From the NCBI GenBank assembly GCA_016715645.1, contig JADJZR010000028.1, forward strand, positions 62,001 through 126,000: a DNA stretch of 64,000 nt, written 5' to 3'. Positions 25,760 to 33,764 of this stretch are shown piece by piece. How positions within the stretch are numbered: position 1 is the stretch's first letter; every line of letters begins with the position of its first letter. The position numbers and the translations under genes were made by a program. The notes under the pieces were generated by a model. That model saw only the letters and a program-made list of their open reading frames with translations, was not told the origin of the DNA and did no database searches. The stretch is from Elusimicrobiota bacterium. GTDB lineage: Bacteria > Elusimicrobiota > Elusimicrobia > FEN-1173.

Positions 25760-26137
25760 ATGGATCCCCAACAGCTTCGGTTCACCACGTCCCACGAATG
25801 GATCGCGCCCGACGGAACCGTCGGCATTTCCGACCACGCCCAGCACGAAATCACCGACGTGGTGTTCGTTGAGCTGCCCAAGTCCGGCCGCGCCGTGAAG
25901 GCCCAGGAACCTTGCGCGGTGGTGGAATCGGTGAAAGCCGCGTTCGATATTTACGCGCCCGTGGCGGGAACCATCGCGGCGGTCAACGAAGAAACCGCCA
26001 AGAACCCGGCCCTGGTCAACCAACATCCCTACGGCGCCGGGTGGCTGTACAAAATGACCATGGCGTCCCCCGCCGATCGGGAAAAGTTGATGACCCACGA
26101 GGGGTACCAGACGTTTCTGAAATCCGCAACCCACTAA
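25760..26137 (+). CDS. gcvH: Glycine cleavage system H protein
   Basis: A 125-residue lipoyl carrier protein that shuttles the aminomethyl group between P, T and L proteins. The lipoylated Lys lies in VVESVKAAFDIYAP, and the conserved GISDHAQHEITDVVFVELP and GWLYKM follow the family. The ATG at 25760 is two bases after the gcvT stop; the longer frame to 25679 lies in gcvT. Confidence 0.96.
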   Translation: MDPQQLRFTTSHEWIAPDGTVGISDHAQHEITDVVFVELPKSGRAVKAQEPCAVVESVKAAFDIYAPVAGTIAAVNEETAKNPALVNQHPYGAGWLYKMTMASPADREKLMTHEGYQTFLKSATH

Positions 26138-26149
26138 ATTGGTTTGATC

Positions 26150-27478
26150 ATGTTTATCCCACACACCGACGAACAGAAAAAGGAAATGCTCGCCGCTATC
26201 GGCGTGTCGAGGTTCGATGATTTGTTGGGGGCCCTTCCGAAAAATCTTCTTCGGCCCAAATTAGATCTTCCGAGTTCTCTGAGCGAAATGGAACTGGTGC
26301 GCCACATGGAAGAACTGGCGTCCCGGGACCATTTGGCTCAGTCCTACTTGGGCGCGGGGGCTTACGAACATTTCGTGCCCACCTCCGTGTGGTCCATTGC
26401 CCTGCGGGGGGAATTTGCCACCGCCTATACCCCTTACCAAGCCGAGGCCAGCCAGGGCACCCTGCAATCTATTTTTGAATTTCAAACCCTGGTGTGCGAA
26501 CTGTTTAAAATGGACGTGGCCAACGCGTCGATGTACGACGGCGCCAGCGCCGCCGCGGAAGCCTGTTTGGTTGCCGCCAAACACACGGGCCGAAACGAAA
26601 TTCTGGTTCCCGAAACGGTTCATCCCCAAACGGTGCGGGTGATCCAAACCTATTTGGCCCACAGCGGGGCGCGGGTTAAAACGGTGCCCTGCCCGTCGGG
26701 CGTGGTGGAGCTGGAGACAATTAAAAAACACCTGGGTCCCGACACCGCCGCCTTGCTTGTTCAAAACCCCAATTTCTTCGGATGTTTGGAACCCCATGTT
26801 AAAGGGTTGTCGGAATTGGTTCATTCGGCCGGAGGTCTGTTGATCGCGTCCACCTATCCGACGGCGTTGGGGCTGGTGGCTCCCCCGGGCCAATACGGCG
26901 CCGATATCGCGGTGGCCGAAGGCCAGTCGCTGGGTCTGCCCCTGGCTTACGGCGGGCCCTACGTGGGCCTGTTCGCCTGCACCAACGCGTTGCTTCGCAA
27001 AATGCCAGGCCGCGTGGTGGGCCAAACCCTGGACGCCGACGGCAAACGCGCTTTCGTGTTGACCCTGCAAGCGCGCGAACAACACATCCGCCGCGAAAAG
27101 GCCATGTCGAACATTTGCACCAACCAGGCTCTGTGCGCCCTGGCCGCCACCATTTATCTTTCTCTGGTGGGAAAAAACGGGTTTCAGGAATTGGCCACCC
27201 TCAACTTTCAAAAGGCCCATTACGCGGCCGAGGTGTTGGCGCGCCGGGGGTTTCCCCGGGTGTTTGCGCATCCGTTCTTTAACGAGTTCGCCGTCCGCTG
27301 TCCGGTCTCGCCGGAAACCATTGTGAAAAAATTATCGGAAAAACGAGTGCTGGCCGGGTTACCGCTCGGGGCCTACTTTAAAGATCGGGCGGACCAGTTG
27401 CTGGTGTGCGTGACGGAAATTAAAACCAAGTCGGACATCGATCGGTTCGGCGATTTGTTGGCGGAGGCGGCCCGATGA
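26150..27478 (+). CDS. gcvPA: Glycine dehydrogenase (decarboxylating) subunit 1
   Basis: A 442-residue alpha subunit of the two-subunit P protein, which with GcvPB decarboxylates glycine using PLP. It has FIPHTDEQKKEMLAAIGV at the N-terminus, SYLGAGAYEHFVPTSVW, YTPYQAEASQGTLQSIFEFQ, and ARKAMSNICTNQAL-like (REKAMSNICTNQAL). The ATG at 26150 is preferred over TTG at 26144. gcvPB starts with an ATGA overlap. Split P protein occurs in many non-proteobacterial lineages. Confidence 0.96.
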   Translation: MFIPHTDEQKKEMLAAIGVSRFDDLLGALPKNLLRPKLDLPSSLSEMELVRHMEELASRDHLAQSYLGAGAYEHFVPTSVWSIALRGEFATAYTPYQAEASQGTLQSIFEFQTLVCELFKMDVANASMYDGASAAAEACLVAAKHTGRNEILVPETVHPQTVRVIQTYLAHSGARVKTVPCPSGVVELETIKKHLGPDTAALLVQNPNFFGCLEPHVKGLSELVHSAGGLLIASTYPTALGLVAPPGQYGADIAVAEGQSLGLPLAYGGPYVGLFACTNALLRKMPGRVVGQTLDADGKRAFVLTLQAREQHIRREKAMSNICTNQALCALAATIYLSLVGKNGFQELATLNFQKAHYAAEVLARRGFPRVFAHPFFNEFAVRCPVSPETIVKKLSEKRVLAGLPLGAYFKDRADQLLVCVTEIKTKSDIDRFGDLLAEAAR

Positions 27479-28935
27479 GCGGAGAAAAAGTGGTGGAACC
27501 TTTGTCGTTCGAAAAAAGCGCCCCCGGCCGAAAAGGGATCCCCTGGCCGGTGTGCGACGTGCCGACGGTTCCGGTGGACAAAAATATTCCCGCCGGCCTT
27601 CTTCGGGAAAGTCCGGCCCTTCTGCCGGAACTGTCCGAACCCCAGGTGGTTCGCCATTTCACGCGCTTGTCCCATTTAAATTTTTCCATCGACACCAACT
27701 TTTATCCGTTGGGCTCGTGCACCATGAAACACAATCCCAAAGTCAACGACCGGATCGTTCAAATCCCCGATTTCGCCGGGCTTCATCCGTTGCGGCCCCA
27801 CGAACTGAGCCAGGGAATTTTGGAGATCCTGTTTGAAGTGGAACGGTGGTTGTCGCAACTGTGCGGGATGGACGCGTTTTCCCTTCAGCCGTCGGCAGGG
27901 GCCCAGGGCGAACTGACCGGCATTTTGGTGGCCCGGGCGTACCACGAACACCGCGGCGAGAACCGGCCGGTGGTGTTAATCCCCGACTCGGCCCACGGCA
28001 CCAACCCCGCCAGCGTGGCGTTGGCCGGTTTAACCGCCGTCACGGTCAAATCCACCCCCGACGGTCAGGTGGACCTGGACGATTTGTATCAGAAGCTGAA
28101 TAAAGAGGTGGCGATGGTCATGATGACCATCCCCAGCACGTTGGGCCTGTTTGAGCCGCGCATTCAAGAGATCGCCAAAAAAATTCACGAGGCCGGCGCG
28201 TTGCTTTACATGGACGGCGCCAACTTAAACGCCCTGGTGGGGTTGGTGCGACCCGGAGATTTGGGTGTGGACGTCTTGCACGTGAACCTGCACAAAACGT
28301 TTGCCACGCCCCACGGCGGCGGCGGGCCCGGCGCGGGCCCGGTGGGCGTCAAAAAAGCGCTGGAACCCTTTCTGCCGGTTCCCCGGGTGGCACTGGAAAA
28401 CGGGGTTTACCGTCGTAAATTTGACCGAGCCCACAGCATCGGGCGGGTACACGGGTTTCAGGGAAATGTGGGCGTGCTTATTCGGGCCTACGCTTACATG
28501 CGGTTGCAGGGGGCCGAAGGCTTTCGCGAGATCAGCGAAAACGCCATTCTCGCGGCCAACTATTTGAAAGCGAAACTGACGCCGTTGTTTCCGAAAATGC
28601 CGTTGGGCGCGTGCATGCACGAAGTGGTGGTTTCGGGCGAAGGGGCGTTCGGCCCCGGCGTGCGCACCCTGGACGTGGCCAAACGGTTGTTGGACCACGG
28701 GTATTACGCGCCCACCATCTATTTCCCGCTCATTGTTCCGGAAGCCCTGATGATTGAGCCCACGGAAAACGAAAGCAAAGAAACCCTCGACGCGTTTGTG
28801 GAAACAGTGCGCGCCATCATCGCGGAATCCAAATCCGATCCGGACAAAGTCAAAACCGCCCCCCACACCACCCCCGTCCGCCGTCTCGACGAAGTAAGAG
28901 CCGCCCGGGAACCCCGGTTGCGGTATCGTCCCTGA
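27475..28935 (+). CDS. gcvPB: Glycine dehydrogenase (decarboxylating) subunit 2
   Basis: A 486-residue PLP-carrying beta subunit of the P protein. It has the hallmark YPLGSCTMKHNPKVND, FSLQPSAGAQGELTG, DSAHGTNPASVA, and the PLP Lys motif HVNLHKTFATPHGGGGPGAG. It is the last gene of the lpd-lipA-gcv operon. No clear terminator follows; the next recognisable structure is a 12-base perfect inverted repeat 36 bases downstream, without a T run. Confidence 0.96.
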   Translation: MSGEKVVEPLSFEKSAPGRKGIPWPVCDVPTVPVDKNIPAGLLRESPALLPELSEPQVVRHFTRLSHLNFSIDTNFYPLGSCTMKHNPKVNDRIVQIPDFAGLHPLRPHELSQGILEILFEVERWLSQLCGMDAFSLQPSAGAQGELTGILVARAYHEHRGENRPVVLIPDSAHGTNPASVALAGLTAVTVKSTPDGQVDLDDLYQKLNKEVAMVMMTIPSTLGLFEPRIQEIAKKIHEAGALLYMDGANLNALVGLVRPGDLGVDVLHVNLHKTFATPHGGGGPGAGPVGVKKALEPFLPVPRVALENGVYRRKFDRAHSIGRVHGFQGNVGVLIRAYAYMRLQGAEGFREISENAILAANYLKAKLTPLFPKMPLGACMHEVVVSGEGAFGPGVRTLDVAKRLLDHGYYAPTIYFPLIVPEALMIEPTENESKETLDAFVETVRAIIAESKSDPDKVKTAPHTTPVRRLDEVRAAREPRLRYRP

Positions 28936-28970
28936 CAGAGCTCCCTTTCTTTTTCCCTTTTTAGAGGTCG

Positions 28971-29001
28971 TAACTCTAAATTCAGGGGAAATTTAGAGTT
29001 A
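28971..29001. repeat. Perfect 12-base inverted repeat after gcvPB
   Basis: TAACTCTAAATT (28971-28982) and AATTTAGAGTTA (28990-29001) around CAGGGGA. No T run follows on the plus strand, so it is not a standard terminator. It could be one end of the repeat cluster that fills 28,970-29,352. Confidence 0.6.
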
Positions 29002-29027
29002 GCCCCAATGTGATTAAAATAAAGATT

Positions 29028-29117
29028 GTCACCCCGGCGAAGGCCGGGGCCCAGTCTGTAAAACTTTTTCTTATCAACATGTTTCAATTACTGGATACCG
29101 GCCTTCGCCGGTATGAC
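29028..29117. repeat. Short palindromic repeat pair, GTCA(CC/TA)CCGGCGAAGGCCGG type
   Basis: GTCACCCCGGCGAAGGCCGG at 29028 is answered by the inverted CCGGCCTTCGCCGGTATGAC ending at 29117, each followed inward by CCAGT/ACTGG. This is a REP/BIME-like unit of a kind dispersed in many genomes. Confidence 0.65.
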
Positions 29118-29141
29118 TGGCTTATTTGAACCGCATTGGAG

Positions 29142-29352
29142 TTAGCCCGCAATCCCCAGTTGGGCGCGAGGACCGAGACGAAGCATCGGGCTTTGCCCGA
29201 TGCCAAACAAGGGGGAGTTCCTCTCGTCACCGGTGTGGGACCGGAGATGAAAAGGCCCGAATTTTCCGTCGAATCCCCTTTCAGTGGCTCTGTCGCCCCC
29301 GGTGTTCGGCGCTTTGCGCCGAACCGCGATCCAACTGGGGATTTCGGGTTAG
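29142..29352. repeat. Foldback (MITE-like) element with internal palindromes
   Basis: About 21-base imperfect terminal inverted repeats (TTAGCCCGCAATCCCCAGTT at the left; the complementary right end closes at 29352) enclose 170 bases. Inside are further hairpins: GCATCGGGC-TTT-GCCCGATGC (29182-29202 region) and TTCGGCGC-TTT-GCGCCGAA (29305-29323 region). No coding frame is convincing. Together with the two repeats before it, it explains the 490 bases after gcvPB. Confidence 0.65.
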
Positions 29353-29422
29353 GGCCTATGCCCTTACGCCGCTGAAAATAGGTCGGGAGTTGCGGGTCAG
29401 AAGCGGGTGTCATCAAGGTAAT

Positions 29423-29620
29423 ATGAAAGAGACTCGATTGTTCCTTTTTACCGAAGCGTTCCCTGATGAACAGATTGTCTCCGCAGTGCGGAGACAATTG
29501 ACTTGGACACATTTACGCGGAGAAAGACTTGGAGGCGGCGATTCTGCGGAAATGGAGGCATTAATTTTTGAGCTGGGTGTGGGTTTTGCCTTTCTGGAGA
29601 GACAGAAGCGAGGCCCTTAG
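29423..29620 (+). pseudogene. Decayed DUF1016/YhcG-type PDDEXK nuclease remnant
   Basis: The 65-residue frame starts KETRLFLFTEAFPDEQIVSA and contains RQLTWTHLR and, after an internal deletion, ALIFELGVGFAFLERQKR. These are two separated conserved blocks of the DUF1016 family, which is normally more than 300 residues. In the neighbouring frame the missing AEKDLEAAIL piece is readable, showing at least one frameshift on top of the deletion. Non-functional. Confidence 0.7.
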
Positions 29621-29697
29621 GGCCCTTGCGTGGGAAGCAACGTAAATGGGTGGAATTTTGTTGATAATGGTCGGAATTTGTCATACAATTCCATATC

Positions 29698-30867
29698 ATG
29701 TTCGAAAGATCGATCGTCATCTCGAAATTAATGAGCTTTTTCCTTTTTGGCGCTCGTGGAACGGGCAAATCGACTCTTTTACGGTCACTCTTTCCGCAAA
29801 AGACACCGCCCGACTCGTTTTTTATAGACCTCTTGCGCGAAGAGGATTATGTCCGATTCTCCACAAACCCAGGACTTTTGGGCCAAATCATTGAGAGTCT
29901 CCCCAAAACCGTTCAATGGATCATCATCGATGAAGTCCAGAAAGTGCCTAAATTGTTGGACGAAGTGCATCGACAGATCTTTTTGAAGCGGGCCCGATTC
30001 GCCCTGACGGGATCGAGCGCCCGTAAATTAAAAAGAGGACAGGCCAATCTGTTGGGGGGACGAGCGCTCATACATCATTTGTTTCCTCTCACTGAAAAAG
30101 AGATGGGAGACTCCTTTGATCTTTCCGCTGTCTTGACCCACGGGACGTTGCCCGATGTGGTTGCGCTTTCGCGCGGGGAAGATCGCGCCGCCTATTTGCG
30201 GGCCTACGTTTCGACCTATCTCAAGGAAGAAATTGTGGCGGAGCAGGTCGTTCGGAAAATGCCGCCCTTTCTGCGATTTTTGCCGACGGTGGGGCAGAGG
30301 AACGGGGAGATCGTCAATTTCAGCCGCATGGCGCGTGACGCCGGTGTCGATGATATGACGGTGCGAAGCTATTATTCTATCCTGGAAGACACATTGATCG
30401 GTTTTTTTCTCGAGCCCTATCATCGGTCCATCCGCAAACGCCAGCGGGAATCCAGCAAGTTCTACCTTTTTGACACGGGAGTGGCCCGCTCTTTGCAGGG
30501 GATGGCCACCGCTCCGTTGGTCGAAAGCAGTTCCGACTACGGAAAGGCGTTTGAGCATTTTTTGATCCTTGAAATCCGTCGGCGGGCGGAATATCTGGGA
30601 AAAGAATGGCGCTATTCTTATGTGCGAACGTCGTCGGAAAGCGCGGAGATCGATTTGATCATCGAACGCCCCGGAGAAAAAACAGTTCTGCTGGAAATAA
30701 AGTCCTCAACGTCCGTGCCCGACAGAGAGATCCATCGGCTCCGTTCTTTCCTCCCTGAATTCCAAAACGCGGAAGCCCGTGTTTTTTGCCGCGAGACCCA
30801 TCCACGAAAACAGGACCAGGTCACCGTCTTCCCCTGGGTACAAGGGCTCGCGTCCCTGGGACTTTAG
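29698..30867 (+). CDS. AAA ATPase with C-terminal DUF4143
   Basis: A 389-residue protein of the AAA_14-DUF4143 family. It has a P-loop GARGTGKSTLL near residue 18-28, a Walker B region VQWIIIDEVQK, sensor FALTGSSARKL, then the DUF4143 region with KFYLFDTGVARSL and a PD-(D/E)XK-like end (AEIDLIIERPGEKTVLLEIKSS). Many of these are mobile, stress- or TA-associated genes of unknown role. The start at 29698 is the first in-frame ATG; no strong ribosome-binding site precedes it. It stands alone between the repeat cluster and an IS4 remnant. Confidence 0.88.
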   Translation: MFERSIVISKLMSFFLFGARGTGKSTLLRSLFPQKTPPDSFFIDLLREEDYVRFSTNPGLLGQIIESLPKTVQWIIIDEVQKVPKLLDEVHRQIFLKRARFALTGSSARKLKRGQANLLGGRALIHHLFPLTEKEMGDSFDLSAVLTHGTLPDVVALSRGEDRAAYLRAYVSTYLKEEIVAEQVVRKMPPFLRFLPTVGQRNGEIVNFSRMARDAGVDDMTVRSYYSILEDTLIGFFLEPYHRSIRKRQRESSKFYLFDTGVARSLQGMATAPLVESSSDYGKAFEHFLILEIRRRAEYLGKEWRYSYVRTSSESAEIDLIIERPGEKTVLLEIKSSTSVPDREIHRLRSFLPEFQNAEARVFCRETHPRKQDQVTVFPWVQGLASLGL

Positions 30868-30958
30868 AGGTAAGCCGTCGTCCCAGCCTGCGCCGGGGAG
30901 ACGAATCTTATCTAAAACCGCAATGCGATTTACCATGGGGTCCACCTTACGAAACATG

Positions 30959-31204
30959 AAATTCAATCACGTGTCTTCGCAGGCAGTAGACAAAACCACC
31001 GGACTCTGTTCCGATCAAACCATCCGCTTGAGAGGGTTCTACCCATTTCAAAATTATCCAGACGTCCTCCGACGCATTCACTCCATCGACCCCGAAACAA
31101 AGAAGCATTTGGTCTTTTTGACCAACAACTTTTCTCTCCCTGCCTTGACCATCGCGCAACTTTACAAGGCCCGCTGGGGGATATCTTATTATCTCAAGAC
31201 CGCC
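30959..31204 (+). pseudogene. IS4-family transposase fragment
   Basis: The frame reads GLCSDQTIRLRGFYPFQNYP... then HLVFLTNNFSLPALTIAQLYKARW, the conserved centre of IS4-type DDE transposases around the YREK region. The catalytic Asp-rich N-terminus and the true C-terminus are missing, and the frame changes to unrelated sequence after KARWGISYYLK. It is an inactive remnant. No terminal inverted repeats are recognisable. Confidence 0.75.
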
Positions 31205-31216
31205 CATGATTTTTTA

Positions 31217-31245
31217 TTGACAAATGAACATACACATGTTATACA
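31217..31245 (+). promoter_or_regulatory. Promoter of the toxin-antitoxin pair
   Basis: TTGACA (31217-31222), a 17-base spacer and TATACA (31240-31245). The spacer and -10 carry the repeated word ATACACAT around ACATGT, a plausible operator for autorepression by the ribbon-helix-helix antitoxin. A strong GAGGAGGTGG ribosome-binding site follows at 31251-31260. Confidence 0.65.
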
Positions 31246-31264
31246 CATATGAGGAGGTGGTGCC

Positions 31265-31498
31265 ATGACCCGAGTCCAGATATTGCTGGAGCAAAAGGAA
31301 GTTCAAGCGCTTAAACGCGAGGCCGAGCAGTCAGGGAAAAGTTACTCGTTCCTTGTGCGTGAGGCGATTGACAATCTCTACGTGTCTCGTTTTACGGAGA
31401 AAGAGATGGCCGCCCTTGCTTTGAGCGCTAAATTGGGAAAGGGAACGCGCAAATTTAGGAAATTGGAAGAGGCCCGTCGCCATTTGTGGTCCCTGTAG
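31265..31498 (+). CDS. Ribbon-helix-helix antitoxin
   Basis: A 77-residue protein starting TRVQILLEQKEVQALKREAE and followed by QSGKSYSFLVREAIDNLY, the pattern of a CopG/RHH DNA-binding domain: a short basic beta strand then two helices. The C-terminal part (KEMAALALSAKLGKGTRKF) would wrap the toxin. It precedes the toxin gene by three bases and has its own promoter and strong ribosome-binding site. The role as antitoxin is inferred from fold and pairing. Confidence 0.75.
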   Translation: MTRVQILLEQKEVQALKREAEQSGKSYSFLVREAIDNLYVSRFTEKEMAALALSAKLGKGTRKFRKLEEARRHLWSL

Positions 31499-31501
31499 CG
31501 C

Positions 31502-31783
31502 ATGATTAAATTCGGTTTTGCAAAAAGTTTTGAAAGGAGCATCAAGGGATTACACAATGCTCAAAAGGTTGAAATTCAACGGCAAGTGGACTCCTTTATG
31601 CTCGCCATGGATGTCGGCCGGATCCCCGGTGGATTCGGGGTCAAAAAACTTGAAAGAAATCTTTGGGAATTCCGGACGGACATCGCCATCCGCATTCTCT
31701 TCGATTGGAAGAAAAGTTCCATCATCTTTCTTTTCGTTGGTAACCATAATGAGGTTCAGCAATTCCTGAGGTATTACCGGTAA
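31502..31783 (+). CDS. RelE/ParE-superfamily toxin
   Basis: A 93-residue small basic protein with FAKSFERSIKGLHNAQKVEI at the N-terminus, the core KKLERNLWEFRTDIAIRILFDW and the C-terminal IIFLFVGNHNEVQQFLRYY, typical of RelE/HigB-like mRNA interferases (type II toxins). It follows the RHH antitoxin directly, the usual order. Catalytic residues vary widely in this family, so activity cannot be judged. Confidence 0.78.
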   Translation: MIKFGFAKSFERSIKGLHNAQKVEIQRQVDSFMLAMDVGRIPGGFGVKKLERNLWEFRTDIAIRILFDWKKSSIIFLFVGNHNEVQQFLRYYR

Positions 31784-31908
31784 TTTCACGTAATAACAGA
31801 AAGGCACTGTACTGCCCCCCCCCCGTTTCTAGGCCGCCGGGGAACATTGCAAAGGATGGTACTCTCTTTGGAATGGTATGGAGGGGATTTCGATGTTCTG
31901 AGGATAGA

Positions 31909-32052
31909 ATGAAAAGACCTGATGTTTGGTTGATTTTGTTATTGGCCCTTTCTGGTTGCGCAACGACGAGGCAATTCGTTCCCGTTCCAGACCAGGCCAA
32001 GGAAGTGAGTCATCCTGATAAAGGGCGCATCTACGTCATGCGTCCTGAGTGA
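31909..32052 (+). CDS. Small predicted lipoprotein (47 aa), possibly truncated
   Basis: The product begins KRPDVWLILLLALSGCATT: a lipoprotein signal with lipobox LSGC, then a short tail ending GRIYVMRPE. The GRIYVxRP ending is how several DUF2846-type lipoproteins continue into a larger domain, which is missing here, so this may be the stump of a longer gene. The stop (TGA 32050-32052) overlaps the GTG of the next frame. A 10-base C run lies 90 bases upstream (31815-31824). Confidence 0.45.
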   Translation: MKRPDVWLILLLALSGCATTRQFVPVPDQAKEVSHPDKGRIYVMRPE

Positions 32053-32570
32053 AGGAAAAGCGAGAGTCCGCCGTCTGGTTTTACGATGACGATTGGCGGC
32101 GTGTTCTGGCGGTTAACGTACTCTATGGGTTTCAAAAAGCGTGGCTTTTTCAGGTTCAGCATGAGGTGGCCCTGTCCTATTCGACTTATGGCTTATCGGG
32201 TTTGCAATTTGGAGCGGGGATTTTCCAAACGGCCCAAAGCGCATCTGTTCGTGTTGATTACAACAATGGGGTCGAGCGGAGCGGCCAGTTCAACGTGAAC
32301 GCCATTCCTTTATCAGTGAACCTGTTCCGATATAAAAAGTTTGGGTTCTTGTCAGGGAAATGGGGGATGGGCGGAAGTGTTTACCCGTTTGATGGCGTTA
32401 TTGACATGAATGACGGGACCGATCCTTATTCCGCCAATAGCGTTGGATTCAATATCTTTTCATTGGGTCTTGGGGTTATGAAGGACGTTTCCGAACACCA
32501 AGGGAAAGACGTTATTTATTGGAAAGGAACCGACATCCGGGGCGGACCGACTTTTGCCTACTCGTTTTAG
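32049..32570 (+). CDS. Putative outer-membrane beta-barrel protein, N-terminus unclear
   Basis: A 173-residue frame rich in alternating hydrophobic/polar strands and aromatics, ending GGPTFAYSF, a typical C-terminal barrel strand with terminal Phe. It lacks a signal peptide of its own. It begins with GTG overlapping the stop of the small lipoprotein, which may mean that a single gene has been disrupted or that two fragments were joined. I recognise no family. Confidence that it is coding rests on length and strand pattern. Confidence 0.5.
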   Translation: MKEKRESAVWFYDDDWRRVLAVNVLYGFQKAWLFQVQHEVALSYSTYGLSGLQFGAGIFQTAQSASVRVDYNNGVERSGQFNVNAIPLSVNLFRYKKFGFLSGKWGMGGSVYPFDGVIDMNDGTDPYSANSVGFNIFSLGLGVMKDVSEHQGKDVIYWKGTDIRGGPTFAYSF

Positions 32571-32776
32571 CCTAATTGAAATCATTGATTCCAACACTTG
32601 GGCGAGAGACCTGTGGTGACGAATCGCATCGGCCAAAGCATCAACAATTGATCGCTCATAGTGCGCCATGTTGTTTGTTTTACATTGCTATTCAACGGAA
32701 ATCAAGATTACTTAGTCGTTATCCCAGGATTGACTCTTTCCGACATTATCTTTGTGAAAAAGCTGGCGGATGCCAG
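32571..32776. other. Non-coding gap, no feature recognised
   Basis: No convincing frame, repeat or RNA structure seen. With the TauE/SafE remnant that follows and the AT-rich 32,971-33,186 stretch it makes a gap of about 615 bases before the response-regulator gene. Confidence 0.4.
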
Positions 32777-32970
32777 TTAGTGGCGCAGGCGGGAATAGGT
32801 GCTGATGATGAGGTAGGCGCCCATGACCATGGCAAACACGCCGAACGCCATTATAAGGTGGGCTGGGTTGACCCGTTGAGCCAATCGGCCGCTCAGCCAC
32901 GCGCCCGCAAACAGGGCCACCGCAATTGTCCCCGCGGCTCGCAGGTCCACGTTGCCGTTTCAATAGTATC
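32777..32970 (-). pseudogene. 3' remnant of a TauE/SafE-type gene (copy of 47,274)
   Basis: On the minus strand GNVDLRAAGTIAVALFAGAW... to VMGAYLIISTYSRLRH repeats the C-terminal 60 residues of the protein at 47,274-47,660, with several substitutions. A TGA replaces the Arg codon just before GNV, and no N-terminal half exists. It marks an old partial duplication or a shared insertion boundary 14.5 kb away from the intact copy. Confidence 0.8.
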
Positions 32971-33186
32971 CAGTTGCCCCGCCCGGGCCAATTTGGACCG
33001 CTCCACCCCCCGAATCCCGACCCCCTATGCCCTCCCATCATCAATCAAAAAATAAAAAAATGAACCCAACTCTTCCCTCTGCCTATGAATCCGCCAATTC
33101 GTCACCCCTGGGTTCCAAGTTTCAATATTGCTATTTTCATAAAAAAGAGAGACACTCTTACCGGGCCATAAAGTCATCTGTTAAGA

Positions 33187-33738
33187 ATGGAGGATACGAC
33201 CCGTATGCTTGACCTTAACGGATCAATAAGTAAACACAAGCCGCTCATTTTGCTGATTGAGGACAGCCCCAAAACGCAGCAGGTATTACAGACAAAATTT
33301 TCAGACCTCGGGTGCGACGTCGTGGCATGTGGGAACACCGAAGAGGCTTGGGATCATCTGAAATCGGGGCGAAATTTCGACGTCATTATTTTGGATTTCG
33401 TCCTCCCAGGAACAAAAGGTCCCGCGTTTTACGAACAGCTTTCCATCGATAAAGAACTCTCCAAAATAACTGTTGTTCCGTTCACCTCAACCATTGATAA
33501 AGACGATTATCTGAAGTCGCAGGATCCCAGAGATTGGGCCACTATTTCACTGTCGCAACGGTCCATGGATAACTCGACGCCCATCGTTTCTAAGGGAGAC
33601 AGTGAACACATAAACCAGGTCCCGGATGATCTGATCCTGAACGTGGCGCACGCCATTCGAAAAAAGAATGTCAAACTTCCAGACGCATTGCGAAGTTCTT
33701 TGCGCGAAATCCTTCGGAAGATCGACACGCCAAACTAA
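33187..33738 (+). CDS. Receiver-only response regulator
   Basis: A 183-residue protein with a single receiver domain and no output domain. It has the acidic pocket EDS (about 25-27), the phospho-acceptor Asp70 in VIILDFVLPG, a Ser/Thr at 100-101 (PFTST), and a conserved Lys near 136 in VSKGD. An insertion of roughly 25 residues separates these last two. The C-terminal 40 residues are helical. It begins the set REC-FadL-PilZ/synthase-amidohydrolase-kinase, so the kinase at 37,679 is the likely phosphodonor. The start at 33187 or the ATG at 33205 (GGAGG 11 bases before) are both possible. Confidence 0.88.
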   Translation: MEDTTRMLDLNGSISKHKPLILLIEDSPKTQQVLQTKFSDLGCDVVACGNTEEAWDHLKSGRNFDVIILDFVLPGTKGPAFYEQLSIDKELSKITVVPFTSTIDKDDYLKSQDPRDWATISLSQRSMDNSTPIVSKGDSEHINQVPDDLILNVAHAIRKKNVKLPDALRSSLREILRKIDTPN

Positions 33739-33764
33739 GTTCCAATTCGGAGAAAGGGGGGCAG

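Noticed and set aside
29126..29422. Upstream extension of the DUF1016 frame
   Set aside because: The first 99 codons lie in the foldback element and do not resemble any protein.
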